Below are positions 45,241 to 54,286 of a DNA stretch of 64,000 nt, in pieces (position 1 is the first letter of the stretch; each line of letters opens with the position of its first letter). Below the pieces are notes generated by a model. That model was not told the DNA's origin and did not search any database. It saw only the letters and a list, made by a program, of their open reading frames with translations. Source of the DNA: Nocardia acididurans (GTDB lineage Bacteria; Actinomycetota; Actinomycetes; Mycobacteriales; Mycobacteriaceae); the NCBI RefSeq assembly GCF_016741815.1, contig NZ_JAERRJ010000001.1:248001-312000 (forward strand), written 5' to 3'. A program made the position numbers and the translations under genes.

Positions 45241-47607
45241 TCAGTGCGACGGCGCTCCCCGGTCGGCCGCTTCAGCAAAGGTGCGCGCGTACCGCGTGCC
45301 CACCAGCAGCAGCAGGACGCCGACTGCCAGGAAGGCCGCCGCCCGCACCAGGCCGTCCAGCGTGGCCAGGTCGAAGAGGAACAGTTTGGCCAGCGCCGCG
45401 GCGGTGACCAGCAGCCCGCCCGCCAGCGCGACCTTCGCCTGCTGCGGGGTGTGTGCGAGGCGGCGCAGGCCGAACAGCAGGGCGGCGGTGGCGGTCACCA
45501 TCCAGACGATGGTGGCGATACCGTGCCCGGCCAGGAACCCGTCGGGGTTGCCGGTGGCGACGCCGAGCGAGACCGTGAGCACGGTGACCGCGTAGAGGCC
45601 GAGCAGTCCGGCGAGGACGGCCGCCGTGGAGGTGGTGTTCTCACTGCCGAGCAGCCCCACCCGGCGGGCGCACCACAGCGCCATGGCCACCACGCCCAGC
45701 GCGACGACGGCCGCGAGTGCGGTCGAAATGCCGAGGTGCAGTTCGGCGGAACGCTGCGAGGACAGCATGCGCGGGGCCGCGATATCGATGAACACGGCCG
45801 CACCGAGCCCGGCGAACACCGCGCCGATCCAGGCGGCGAACTTCGACCGCTGCTGACCACCGACCGCGAGGAAGCCCAGCGCCATCATGAACAGCACCAC
45901 CGGCAACGTCTTCACGGTGGTGGCCGAGAAGGCCGCCACGAACAGCGCGCACGCGCCCGCCACCGCCGACACCGCCGCGAGATGGCCCGGAACGGGAACT
46001 CGCGCAGCGAGTTTCGGCAGCCAGGGTGTCACGGCCACCGCGTACAGCACCACCGCGAATCCCACCGCCACCATGGTCGACAGCGGCCGCGAGAACATGG
46101 CCGGAGCCACGAGCAGCGTAATGGCGGCGACCGCGAAGGTCATGCTCGCGGTGACGTCACCGGCCCGGCGTCGCACCACGAGCACCGCCCCGATCAGCCC
46201 CGTGGTGGCAACGGCCACGGCCGCGACGAGCAGCTGTCCCCGATGCCCGTCGGCCGCGTCGATCCCCTGCAGGGTGACCGCGATCAGCGTCGCGAACGCC
46301 GCCGGCAGTGTCCGCACAATGTGCAGATACGGCCAGTCCCGCACCAATTGCACCGGCACAGCGGCGATTTGCAGCACGATGAGGAAGACGAGCAGAGCGA
46401 TCTCGGTGGTGATGAACGGCGACAGCACAGCCGCCCCCGCCACCACCAGCACGGCCAGCGCCTGCGACCGCCACTGCACCGCCAGCGCCACGCCGCCCGC
46501 CGCGATCCCGAACGCGGCCAGGTATCCCACCACCGGGTGCAACCAGTCGTAAACACTGGTCACCGCGACGACATCCAGATATCCCCCTGCGATACCCGTA
46601 GCCGCCAGCGCCACCGCCCCCACATATCCTCCGGCCCGCCCGTGCACCCGCACGGCCGCGGCCACGAGCGCTCCCGAGAACACAGCTCCCGCAACAACTC
46701 TCGGCACCGGCCCGAAGAACCCCGCCTGCGCCGCCAGCACCAGCAGCATCATCACGCCGATCAGCGTGACCCCCACCCCGGCCACCGCCAGCACCCGGCT
46801 GATCACACCTTCCCGCTGCCACCACGGCGTCCGCGGCTCCCGATTCCGCACCCGCTGCGGCCCCGGCATCGCGGGGTAGCCCTGATACGGCGCAACCCCC
46901 TGCCACCCCGGTCGCATCCCACCCGGCGCACCGCCACCGGCCGACTGCGAATAGCCCTGCGCCGCAGGCGGAATGAACGCCGCCTCCGACCCCTGAGCCA
47001 CACTCGGGGAGGAGGTGTCCGCGGCGGCGGCAGCCGCCCACGGCGACGCATAGCCCTGCCCTGCGGCAGAAGTACCGTGCGCACCGGGAGGTACCGATCC
47101 GGCAGCGGCGGCGTATCCGCCCGGGAACGCGCCGGGCATCTGGTGCGGAAGCACTCCGGCAGGCGGAACGACTACCGGCGGTGTGGACGGGGCGTGCACC
47201 GCCGCGCGGATCGGCGAATCTCCGTGCTCCGCAGGTGAACCCGCTCCGCCGCTTGGGTCTGCGGTTTGCGCTGCCGGATGGACCGCACCGGTGGAGCCTT
47301 CGACCGGGGCGGTGCCGGGCGGCGAGATCGGCGCTGCGCCGGGAACTTCCGCTGCGCGGTGGGGTGTACCGGGGGCTGCGGCTTGCCGCTCCGATAGGTC
47401 TGCCGCGCGCGAAGAAGCGCCCGGCACCTGCGCGGTGACGGGCGGGTCGGGGATGGGGGCGGTGTGCTGCCGGTGCTCGGCGAGGACCTGGCAGTGCAGG
47501 GTTTCGAGGTCTCGGCCGAGGACACCCATGTGCTGTCCGAGCGCCGCGAACTCACTCGACAGTCGTGCGATCAGCCGGGGATCGATGGCGGTGTTCATGC
47601 CAGTCAT
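45241..47607 (-). CDS. DUF2339 multi-pass membrane protein (Rv0204c-like)
   Basis: 788 residues. The cytoplasmic N-terminus of about 270 residues is rich in Ala, Pro and Ser and starts with a short helical segment (LIARLSSEFAALGQHMGVL). About 18-20 consecutive hydrophobic helices follow, beginning after RTPWWQREGVISRVL. Function unknown. It lies next to mmpL3 in mycobacteria too. ATG 47607 and ATG 47598 are both possible. Confidence 0.8.
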   Translation of the reverse strand: MTGMNTAIDPRLIARLSSEFAALGQHMGVLGRDLETLHCQVLAEHRQHTAPIPDPPVTAQVPGASSRAADLSERQAAAPGTPHRAAEVPGAAPISPPGTAPVEGSTGAVHPAAQTADPSGGAGSPAEHGDSPIRAAVHAPSTPPVVVPPAGVLPHQMPGAFPGGYAAAAGSVPPGAHGTSAAGQGYASPWAAAAAADTSSPSVAQGSEAAFIPPAAQGYSQSAGGGAPGGMRPGWQGVAPYQGYPAMPGPQRVRNREPRTPWWQREGVISRVLAVAGVGVTLIGVMMLLVLAAQAGFFGPVPRVVAGAVFSGALVAAAVRVHGRAGGYVGAVALAATGIAGGYLDVVAVTSVYDWLHPVVGYLAAFGIAAGGVALAVQWRSQALAVLVVAGAAVLSPFITTEIALLVFLIVLQIAAVPVQLVRDWPYLHIVRTLPAAFATLIAVTLQGIDAADGHRGQLLVAAVAVATTGLIGAVLVVRRRAGDVTASMTFAVAAITLLVAPAMFSRPLSTMVAVGFAVVLYAVAVTPWLPKLAARVPVPGHLAAVSAVAGACALFVAAFSATTVKTLPVVLFMMALGFLAVGGQQRSKFAAWIGAVFAGLGAAVFIDIAAPRMLSSQRSAELHLGISTALAAVVALGVVAMALWCARRVGLLGSENTTSTAAVLAGLLGLYAVTVLTVSLGVATGNPDGFLAGHGIATIVWMVTATAALLFGLRRLAHTPQQAKVALAGGLLVTAAALAKLFLFDLATLDGLVRAAAFLAVGVLLLLVGTRYARTFAEAADRGAPSH

Positions 47608-47705
47608 ACTCTCGGCCGGGCGCGGGGCGGGGCATGAGTAGAAACACCCGGGGCGATGGTCGATTCCTACCCGAATTCGGGCGGGTAGTGGTCCGCTCGT
47701 GCAGG

Positions 47706-48527
47706 TCAGGCGGTTCGGGCGGCGGCGGCGCGGGTGACGGTGGCGCGGATTTCGGCGGTGATGAGGGCGGGGGCTTCGAGCATGGGGATGTGACCCACAC
47801 CGGGGAGGTGGCGGATTTCGCGGGTAGGGGTCGGCGCGAGAGGTGCGTAGATGTGGGGCGGCAGGACGCGGTCGTGTTCGGGGAGCAGGATCGTGACGGG
47901 GACGGTGAGGGTGTCCAAGCCGGTGAATCCCGTTGGTAGATCCGGGTCTTCGGCGATCTCCTCGACGATGGTGCAGTTGGCGGGGGCGGCGGCCATGGCC
48001 TTGGCGACGTGATTGGGGACGGTGCCCGGGCGATGCGCCAGTAGGGGTAGCAGCAGGCTGCGGATGAGCGAGGGGCGCGCGGGCGGGGCGTCGGTGTCGA
48101 GACCGATGAGTGGTCCGAAGGTGCGGAATTTGCGGAGCAGGGAGTCGGCGGCGTCGGGGGTGCGCCAGAGTCCGGCCGGTGCGATGGCGGTGACGGTGCG
48201 GGCACGGCCGCGAGCTGCGAGTTCGAGGGCGAGCCAGCCGCCCAGCGAGTTTCCGGCCAGGTGCGCGGTGTCCCAGCCCGCGGCGTCCAGGGCCCGTTCG
48301 GCGTGGTCGGCGAGGGAGACGATGGTGGCGGGCCGTGCGGCGTCGGGTCCGCCGTGATGGCCGGGCAGGGTGAGGGCGAGCAGGTCGTGATCAGCGGCCA
48401 GGTCGTCGAGCGCCGGGATCCAGGATTCCCAGGTGAGCAGCGCGCCGTGCAGGAGCAGGAGCGGTTCGCCGCGACCGGTCCGGAGCTGGGGTTCCGGAGT
48501 GGATCCGGTGGGAACGACTTGCACCAT
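47706..48527 (-). CDS. Alpha/beta-fold hydrolase
   Basis: 273 residues. The oxyanion loop LLLHGALLTWESW, nucleophile elbow AGNSLGGWLAL, acid segment LPEHDRVLPP and His segment LPGVGHIPMLEAP are all in order, so the catalytic triad is complete. It has no signal peptide. Substrate not predictable; related proteins include lactonases and ester hydrolases. It seems monocistronic, with an 87-base gap to the DUF1707 gene. Confidence 0.85.
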   Translation of the reverse strand: MVQVVPTGSTPEPQLRTGRGEPLLLLHGALLTWESWIPALDDLAADHDLLALTLPGHHGGPDAARPATIVSLADHAERALDAAGWDTAHLAGNSLGGWLALELAARGRARTVTAIAPAGLWRTPDAADSLLRKFRTFGPLIGLDTDAPPARPSLIRSLLLPLLAHRPGTVPNHVAKAMAAAPANCTIVEEIAEDPDLPTGFTGLDTLTVPVTILLPEHDRVLPPHIYAPLAPTPTREIRHLPGVGHIPMLEAPALITAEIRATVTRAAAARTA

Positions 48528-48614
48528 GCAGGTGACGATACCGATCGCGCGGGACCGCTGCCGGAGCGGTTTTCGGCGGCGGGGGCGGAACCCGCTGCGG
48601 GACAGCCCGATCCG

Positions 48615-49319
48615 TCAGAACCCTTCCAGGAACCGCTTCCAGTGCGCACTGAAGGGATGCCGCGCGGTGATCGATCCCAACCGCATCTGCCCGTGGATGA
48701 TCAGGTGCAGCGGGCCCAGCGGCGGCCCGGTGCGCACCTTGTTGTTGACGCTCGCGCCGAGCAGTTGCAGCCCGTTCATATCCACGGTGGCCTCGGACGG
48801 CACGATCAGCTCGAGCGAGCCGAGCTGATGGCGCACCCGGATCTCCACCACCTGGGTGGACATGATGGCCTGAGTGAAGTCCAGCTCCACGGCGGCCATA
48901 TTGCTGTCGATGATCAGCACCGGCGGCACCTGCCACTTGCCCTTGCGGGTCACCGCCGACATGCGTGTGCGAATCACATTGCCGGGCATGACCGGATGCA
49001 CCGAGCTTGGCGCGAACTGCGGCATGCGCGGCTGCTGCGGCGTGTGCACGTAGCGCGGCGGCGCCTGCTGCGGCTGCGCGGGCTGCCCCACCAGCCGGAT
49101 GCCGGGCAGGTCGACGAGGACCGCGTTCAGTTCACCGCGGGTTTTGGCGGCGAGCGCGGTATCCATGCGTTCGGTGAATTCGCCGAGGGAGAGCATGCCG
49201 AGTCCGACCGCGCGCTGCAGCAGCCGTCCCACGTGCTCGCGTTCGCTGTCGGACACCCGTAGATCGCGCTCACCGACCACGGGCGCGGGTTCGGCGCCGG
49301 ACATAGCTTCAGACCCCAT
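48615..49319 (-). CDS. DUF1707 / LiaF-like protein
   Basis: 234 residues. The N-terminal DUF1707 domain reads DLRVSDSEREHVGRLLQRAV with GMLSLGEFTERMDTALAAKT. A Pro/Gln-rich linker leads to a C-terminal beta domain resembling the cell-wall-active antibiotic response (LiaF) domain (SNMAAVELDFTQAIMS, GSLELIVPSEATVDM). No membrane helix is seen. It follows a NarL-type response regulator and kinase in the same direction, so it may modulate that system. ATG 49319 or ATG 49304. Confidence 0.82.
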   Translation of the reverse strand: MGSEAMSGAEPAPVVGERDLRVSDSEREHVGRLLQRAVGLGMLSLGEFTERMDTALAAKTRGELNAVLVDLPGIRLVGQPAQPQQAPPRYVHTPQQPRMPQFAPSSVHPVMPGNVIRTRMSAVTRKGKWQVPPVLIIDSNMAAVELDFTQAIMSTQVVEIRVRHQLGSLELIVPSEATVDMNGLQLLGASVNNKVRTGPPLGPLHLIIHGQMRLGSITARHPFSAHWKRFLEGF

Positions 49320-49378
49320 ACTCCGAGGCTAGCCAGCGGGCACCGGCTCCCGCATCAGGGCAATCCCTGAATCCGCCC

Positions 49379-50053
49379 CTATTCGTCGCCGTCGAGGCCC
49401 TGTTCGATGGCGTAGCGGGTGAGCTCGACCCGATTACCCAGCTGCAGTTTGCGCAGCGTGGACTGCACATGGTTCTCCACCGTGCGATGCGAGAGGCTGA
49501 GCCGGGTGGCGATCTGCTTGGCGGACAGGCCCTTCGCGACCATGCGCAGCACCTCGGTCTCCCGGTCGGTGAGGGCGGGCCGGTGTGGTTCGTCGCGGTC
49601 GGGCGGCGTGTTGGCGATGCGCCGGTACTCCCCGAGTACGAGCCCCGCGAGTCCGGGCGTGAACACGGCCTGCCCGGCGGCGGTGGCCCGCACGGCCTCC
49701 AGCAGTTCGGTGGCGGAGGCGCTTTTCACCAGGTAGCCGATGGCCCCGGCCTTGATGGCCTCGAGTACGTCGTCCCGTTCGGCGGAGGCGGACAGCACCA
49801 GCACGTGCGTGCGCGGGGAGACGCGCAGCACCTCGGCGGTGGCGTCCGCGCCGTTCCCGTCCGGGAGCTGCATATCCATCAGGACGACGGCGGGCTGCAC
49901 GGCCGCGGCCCGGCGGCCCGCGGCGGCGACGCTGTCGGCGGTGGCGACCACGTCGAAACCCTGTTCCTGGAGGTCACGGGCGACGCCGTCCCGCCAGATC
50001 GGATGGTCGTCGACCACCATGATCGAGATCCGTTCGGCCGCACTGTCGGCCAT
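49379..50053 (-). CDS. LuxR/NarL-type response regulator
   Basis: 224 residues. The receiver domain has the acidic pair in VVDDHPIWRDG, phospho-acceptor Asp in VLMDMQLPDG and Lys in GYLVKSASATE. The C-terminal LuxR helix-turn-helix shows LTDRETEVLRMVAKGLSAKQIA and SHRTVENHVQSTLRKL. ATG 50053 follows GGAGGTGGAG. It is paired with the kinase gene 65 bases upstream. Confidence 0.93.
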   Translation of the reverse strand: MADSAAERISIMVVDDHPIWRDGVARDLQEQGFDVVATADSVAAAGRRAAAVQPAVVLMDMQLPDGNGADATAEVLRVSPRTHVLVLSASAERDDVLEAIKAGAIGYLVKSASATELLEAVRATAAGQAVFTPGLAGLVLGEYRRIANTPPDRDEPHRPALTDRETEVLRMVAKGLSAKQIATRLSLSHRTVENHVQSTLRKLQLGNRVELTRYAIEQGLDGDE

Positions 50054-50118
50054 CTCCACCTCCCGTGTCGCCTGCCATCGTCGTTCCGGGGCGGGTCGCG
50101 CCCGCATCCTCACCATTG

Positions 50119-51312
50119 TCACGTCTCGCGCGGGATCCGGAATTCCCATTCCGCCCCGGGGTTCTCCTCGTCGTTGTCGGCGGCGGCGGCTTCGAACAGC
50201 AGGTGGGCGGTGCCGCCGATGGCGGCGATACGGCCGATGATGGAGCGTGAGACTCCCATGCGCCCTTGCTGTTCGGCCTGTTCGAGGCGGCCGGGCGGGA
50301 TGCCGGGGCCGTCGTCGCGCACGCTGACGATGAGTTCGTCGCCGGTATCCTCCAGCAGCACATAGGCTTTCGCGCCCGGACCGGCGTGCAGGGCGACATT
50401 GACGAGGGCGGCGGCGACGGCGGCGGTGATCTCGCGGGCTTCGAAGCGCCCGATGAGGACGGGCTCACCGGGCGTGGAGACGAAGACCGAGGGGGTGGCC
50501 TGTGCGGTGAGCAGCGGGCGCAGATCTTCCTCGGCTCCCCCGGCGTCGGTGTCGGTACGAGTGCCCTGTTCGGAGATGAGCACCCGCAGCGCGACCTCCT
50601 GCTCCCCGGCCCGCTGCGCCAGTTCGGCGGTGGGACCGCCGATTTCGTTGCCGCGCCGTTTGATGTAGCTGAGCACCTGGAGTACCCCGTCGTGCACCTC
50701 GCGTGCGAGGCGTTCGCGTTCCTCGGCGGCGGCCGTGAGCCGCACGGCCCGTTGCAGCTGCTCCTGTGCGCGCTTGGCGGTGTTGGTGGCCAGGCCGAGC
50801 GCCAATCCGACGGACAGCAGCACCGGCAGGGTGGCGTCGCGCCAGACATCCAGTTCCCATTGGGATCTCGCGGTGATGATGGCCATGGAGATGAGCAGCC
50901 CGGAGCCGATGCCCCCGAACGGCCCCCACAGGATCGCCGCGGAGATGACGGCGTTCGCGCACCACAGGGTGGTCGGCAGCGTCTGATGCCCGTGATACCA
51001 CTCGTAGTCGGCGACGAGCCGGGTGGCGAAGATGAGCGCGATGGTGACCATGTGGTCGCCGATGACCACGCACACCCGCAGCCACGGATGCTGCCGGATG
51101 TTCCACTGCGACAACAGGATCGCCGAGGCCCCCGACCACACCGCCATGACCGCGATGAGCGCCCAGCTCAAACGCTGATTGGTGTAGTACTGCACCGAGG
51201 CGATCTGCTGCCCGAGCGCGTAGAGCAGGGTGACCAGCCGCAGCGCCTGCGCGGCCCGCCACAGCGGCGCGGTCGCGATGGTGGCGGGGTCGGGTTCAGT
51301 CCGTGTCGTCAC
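50119..51312 (-). CDS. Sensor histidine kinase (HisKA_3, NarL-type partner)
   Basis: 397 residues. About six N-terminal membrane helices form the sensor; there is no large extracellular loop, suggesting membrane-state sensing. The dimerisation helix carries the phospho-His in RLAREVHDGVLQVLSY. The ATPase domain has AALVNVALHAG (N box) and VRDDGPGIPPGRL (G box). GTG 51312 overlaps the end of the transporter gene by 17 bases; earlier in-frame codons would be antisense-like and Arg/Pro-rich. Partner of the 49379-50053 regulator. Confidence 0.88.
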   Translation of the reverse strand: MTTRTEPDPATIATAPLWRAAQALRLVTLLYALGQQIASVQYYTNQRLSWALIAVMAVWSGASAILLSQWNIRQHPWLRVCVVIGDHMVTIALIFATRLVADYEWYHGHQTLPTTLWCANAVISAAILWGPFGGIGSGLLISMAIITARSQWELDVWRDATLPVLLSVGLALGLATNTAKRAQEQLQRAVRLTAAAEERERLAREVHDGVLQVLSYIKRRGNEIGGPTAELAQRAGEQEVALRVLISEQGTRTDTDAGGAEEDLRPLLTAQATPSVFVSTPGEPVLIGRFEAREITAAVAAALVNVALHAGPGAKAYVLLEDTGDELIVSVRDDGPGIPPGRLEQAEQQGRMGVSRSIIGRIAAIGGTAHLLFEAAAADNDEENPGAEWEFRIPRET

Positions 51313-52615
51313 CGGCGTGCTTCGTGGTGTCGGGCGCGGCGTTCCCGGTGGGCTCGGTCGCGCCGGACGCACCGGGCGACTTCGCGTTTCCGACCGGTTG
51401 CGGGCGGCCCGCCAGGTAGGCGACCTCGTCGAAGTCGTCGTCCGGGTCGTCGGGCCGGGCGCTGTACATGGGTTTGCTCGGATCGTCGGTGTGCAGATCC
51501 TGGTACAGCTCTTCGGGCGTGTCGGCCAGCAAGGAACGGATGGCGGTATTGAGCACCGCCACGAACGGCACGGCGAGCAGGCCGCCCGCGATACCGGCAA
51601 GCACCACGCCCGCGGCGATGGCGAGCACCACGGCCAGCGGATGGATGCGCACCGCGCGGCCCATCAGAAGCGGTTGCAGCACATGGCCTTCCAACTGCAT
51701 GACCGCGACGGTGATGCCGAGCACGATGAGTGCCGTCACCAGGCCCTTGGTCATGAGCGCGATGAACACCGCGACCGAGCCGGCGATGAAGGAGCCGATG
51801 ATCGGGATGAACGCGCCGATGAACACCAGTGAGGCCAGGGGTAGCGCCAGCGGCACGCTCAGGATCGCCAGGCCCGCGCCGATGCCGATGGCGTCGACGG
51901 CGGCCACCATCACGGTGGCGCGCACGAACCCGGTGAGGGTGCCGAAGCCGAGCCGCCCGGCGACGCGCACCTGTTCACGCTTCTGGGTGGGGATGATCCG
52001 GGTGATGAACTCCCAGATCTGGTCGCCGCCGTAGAGGAAGAAGATGAGGATGAACAGCGTCAGGAAGGTGCCGGTGAAGAACTCGCCGATCACGGTGGCG
52101 GTGGTGAGCGCCCCGCTGGTGAGCGTGTCCTGATTCGACTCGATGGTCTTGACGATGGTGTCGCCGGCGTTGCGGATCTGCTCGTTGCTCATGTGCAGCG
52201 GGCCGTTGATCAGCCAGTCCTGGATCTCGTGCACGCTGGTCTTGAACTCGTCGGACAGCTGCGGCACGCCGACCACGAACTGTTCCACGACGAAGGTCAT
52301 GATCCCGGCCATCAACCCGATGGATCCCACCAGCGCCACGAACACGCTGAGCGAGCGCGGCACCCCGAACCGCTGCATCATGTCGACCAGCGGGTTGAGC
52401 AGCGCCGCCGCCAGCAGCGCGATGGACAGCGGGATCATCACCGCCGACAACCGGTGCGCGACATAGGCGACCGCCAGGATCGCGGCCAGAATCAGCAGCA
52501 GCCGCCACGACCACTCCGCGGCCTCACGGACGAGGGGATGCACCGCCTCGGCATCGCGCCCACGTGCCTTCTTCGGCGTCGAGTTCGGTGTCTCCCCAGC
52601 CTGCGCCTGACTCAC
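51296..52615 (-). CDS. AI-2E/PerM family membrane protein (Rv0205-like)
   Basis: 439 residues with about eight helices in the PerM arrangement: paired N-terminal helices, a central amphipathic region, then GAFIPIIGSFIAGSVAV and QPLLMGRAVRIHPLAVVLAI, the family signature. The C-terminus is an acidic cytoplasmic tail. Substrate unknown; family members export small molecules or ions. It heads an apparent operon with the kinase, regulator and LiaF-like genes. Confidence 0.88.
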   Translation of the reverse strand: MSQAQAGETPNSTPKKARGRDAEAVHPLVREAAEWSWRLLLILAAILAVAYVAHRLSAVMIPLSIALLAAALLNPLVDMMQRFGVPRSLSVFVALVGSIGLMAGIMTFVVEQFVVGVPQLSDEFKTSVHEIQDWLINGPLHMSNEQIRNAGDTIVKTIESNQDTLTSGALTTATVIGEFFTGTFLTLFILIFFLYGGDQIWEFITRIIPTQKREQVRVAGRLGFGTLTGFVRATVMVAAVDAIGIGAGLAILSVPLALPLASLVFIGAFIPIIGSFIAGSVAVFIALMTKGLVTALIVLGITVAVMQLEGHVLQPLLMGRAVRIHPLAVVLAIAAGVVLAGIAGGLLAVPFVAVLNTAIRSLLADTPEELYQDLHTDDPSKPMYSARPDDPDDDFDEVAYLAGRPQPVGNAKSPGASGATEPTGNAAPDTTKHAGDDTD

Positions 52616-52730
52616 CTCCGCGAGCCTACTGTGTGGAATATGCCGTCGTCGTGCTCCGCGCGGCCTCGCACCCCCTTCGCGTCGAACTCCGCAACGCTGT
52701 GTTCATGATCGGACCGCTAGATTGTTTGGT

Positions 52731-54281
52731 GTGTCAGCGCCACTGGAAGCGGTCAAACAGACCATGCGAACCCGCTGGCCGCTGTACCTCGCTTCGATGC
52801 TGGCGGCCAATGCGTTCGGCGCTGTGCTCGTGTGGGCGTTCATCCAGTACGGGCTGCCCGTTCCGGAGGGCAGCACGAGTGCGACGCGGCAGACCGGGCT
52901 GCTGATTCCGCTGGTCGTCATCGCCGTCGCGGGCATGCTGAGCGTGACGGCGTCGGCGCTCATGCTGCGGCCGGTCATGCGCTGGCAGATGCGCGGCGGC
53001 CCGCCGAGCCGGCAGGAGCAGATGGCGGCGCTGCACGCACCGCTGCGGCAGGCCATCGTGCACCTGATCCTGTGGCTGCTGGGTGGCGGCGTGCTGGCCT
53101 CGCTGATCATCATCCGCGCGCCGGAGCTGGCGGCGGCGGTGATCGTCACCGAATGTATGGCCGCCACCATCGTTTTCGGCTTCACCTACATGCTGGGCGA
53201 GCGGATTCTGCGGCCGGTCGCGGCGGAGGCGCTGACCGTCGGCGCGTTCGACCACACCCTGACCCCGGGCGTCGGCACCCGGATGGCGATGACGTGGGGA
53301 ATGGGCACTTTCGCCCCGACCATCGCCATTGTGCTGCTGTGCGTCACCCAGATTTCTTCGCGCGTTCAGTTTTCCGCGCAGTCGCTGGCGGTGTCGATTC
53401 TGCTGCTGTGCGGTGTGGTGATCATGCAAGCGCTGGCGCTTTCCATGCTTACGGCGTCCAGTATCTCGGATCCGGTGCGCCAGCTCAGCCAGGCGATCGA
53501 TCGCGTGCAGGAGGGTGCGCGCGATGTTCAGGTCGAGGTTTTCGACGGTTCGGAAATCGGTCTGCTGCAGGTTGGCTTCAACCGAATGATGGATGAAGCG
53601 GCCAAACGCCGGGAACTTCAGGAATTGTTCGGTCAGCACGTCGGCGAGGATGTGGCGCGGCGGGCTCTCGAGTACGGCACGGAACTCGGTGGTGAAACCC
53701 GATTCGTGGCGGTGTTGTTCGTGGATATGGTCGGTTCCACCGCGACCGCCGCGGAACGCCCGCCCACCGAAGTCGTCTCGCTGCTCAACGAGTTCTTCCG
53801 CATCGTGGTGGATGTGATCGACCGCCACCACGGTTTGATCAACAAATTCATGGGCGATGCCGCATTGGCGATCTTCGGCGCGCCCCTGGACCGCCCGGAC
53901 GCGCCCACCGCGGCCCTCACCGCCGCCCGTGAGCTGCGCGAAGCCCTGCGCGACGTGCCCGGGCTGGATATCGGAATCGGCGTCTCGGCGGGCCTGGCGG
54001 TCGCCGGGAATATCGGCGGCGCGAATCGTTTCGAGTACACCGTGATCGGCGATCCGGTGAACGAGGCGGCCCGGCTCACCGAACTGGCGAAGGAACGCCC
54101 GGAACGCGTGCTGACATCGAGCAGCGCACTATTTTTCGCCGATGAATCCGAGCAGCTGCATTGGGCCACCGGCGAGGAGGTCCAGCTGCGTGGACGGCGC
54201 CGGAAAACCCGCCTGGCCTGGCCGAAAGAAAGCGGTGACCCAGCGGATGCAGACGAGGCCGAGGCGAGTTCGTTAGGCTGA
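52731..54281 (+). CDS. Membrane adenylate cyclase, HAMP-class III (Rv3645-like)
   Basis: 516 residues: six membrane helices, a HAMP linker (SSISDPVRQLSQAIDRVQEG), then a class III catalytic domain from about residue 325. Metal-binding Asp residues lie in LFVDMVGSTATAA and KFMGDAALAIFG. The Lys in NKFMGD favours ATP, and the transition-state Asn/Arg lie in VIGDPVNEAARLTEL. All catalytic residues are present, so it should make cAMP as a dimer. A -10-like TAGATT seven bases before GTG 52731 suggests a leaderless mRNA. Confidence 0.9.
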   Translation: MSAPLEAVKQTMRTRWPLYLASMLAANAFGAVLVWAFIQYGLPVPEGSTSATRQTGLLIPLVVIAVAGMLSVTASALMLRPVMRWQMRGGPPSRQEQMAALHAPLRQAIVHLILWLLGGGVLASLIIIRAPELAAAVIVTECMAATIVFGFTYMLGERILRPVAAEALTVGAFDHTLTPGVGTRMAMTWGMGTFAPTIAIVLLCVTQISSRVQFSAQSLAVSILLLCGVVIMQALALSMLTASSISDPVRQLSQAIDRVQEGARDVQVEVFDGSEIGLLQVGFNRMMDEAAKRRELQELFGQHVGEDVARRALEYGTELGGETRFVAVLFVDMVGSTATAAERPPTEVVSLLNEFFRIVVDVIDRHHGLINKFMGDAALAIFGAPLDRPDAPTAALTAARELREALRDVPGLDIGIGVSAGLAVAGNIGGANRFEYTVIGDPVNEAARLTELAKERPERVLTSSSALFFADESEQLHWATGEEVQLRGRRRKTRLAWPKESGDPADADEAEASSLG

Positions 54282-54286
54282 CCAAC

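Noticed and set aside
44974-47238. Open frame of 754 codons on the plus strand
   Set aside because: It is antisense to the DUF2339 membrane protein, rich in His, Arg and Gln, and has no ribosome site; a GC-bias shadow.
51313-51600. Extended N-terminus for the sensor kinase
   Set aside because: It overlaps the conserved transporter coding sequence and is Arg/Pro/Thr-rich without structure.
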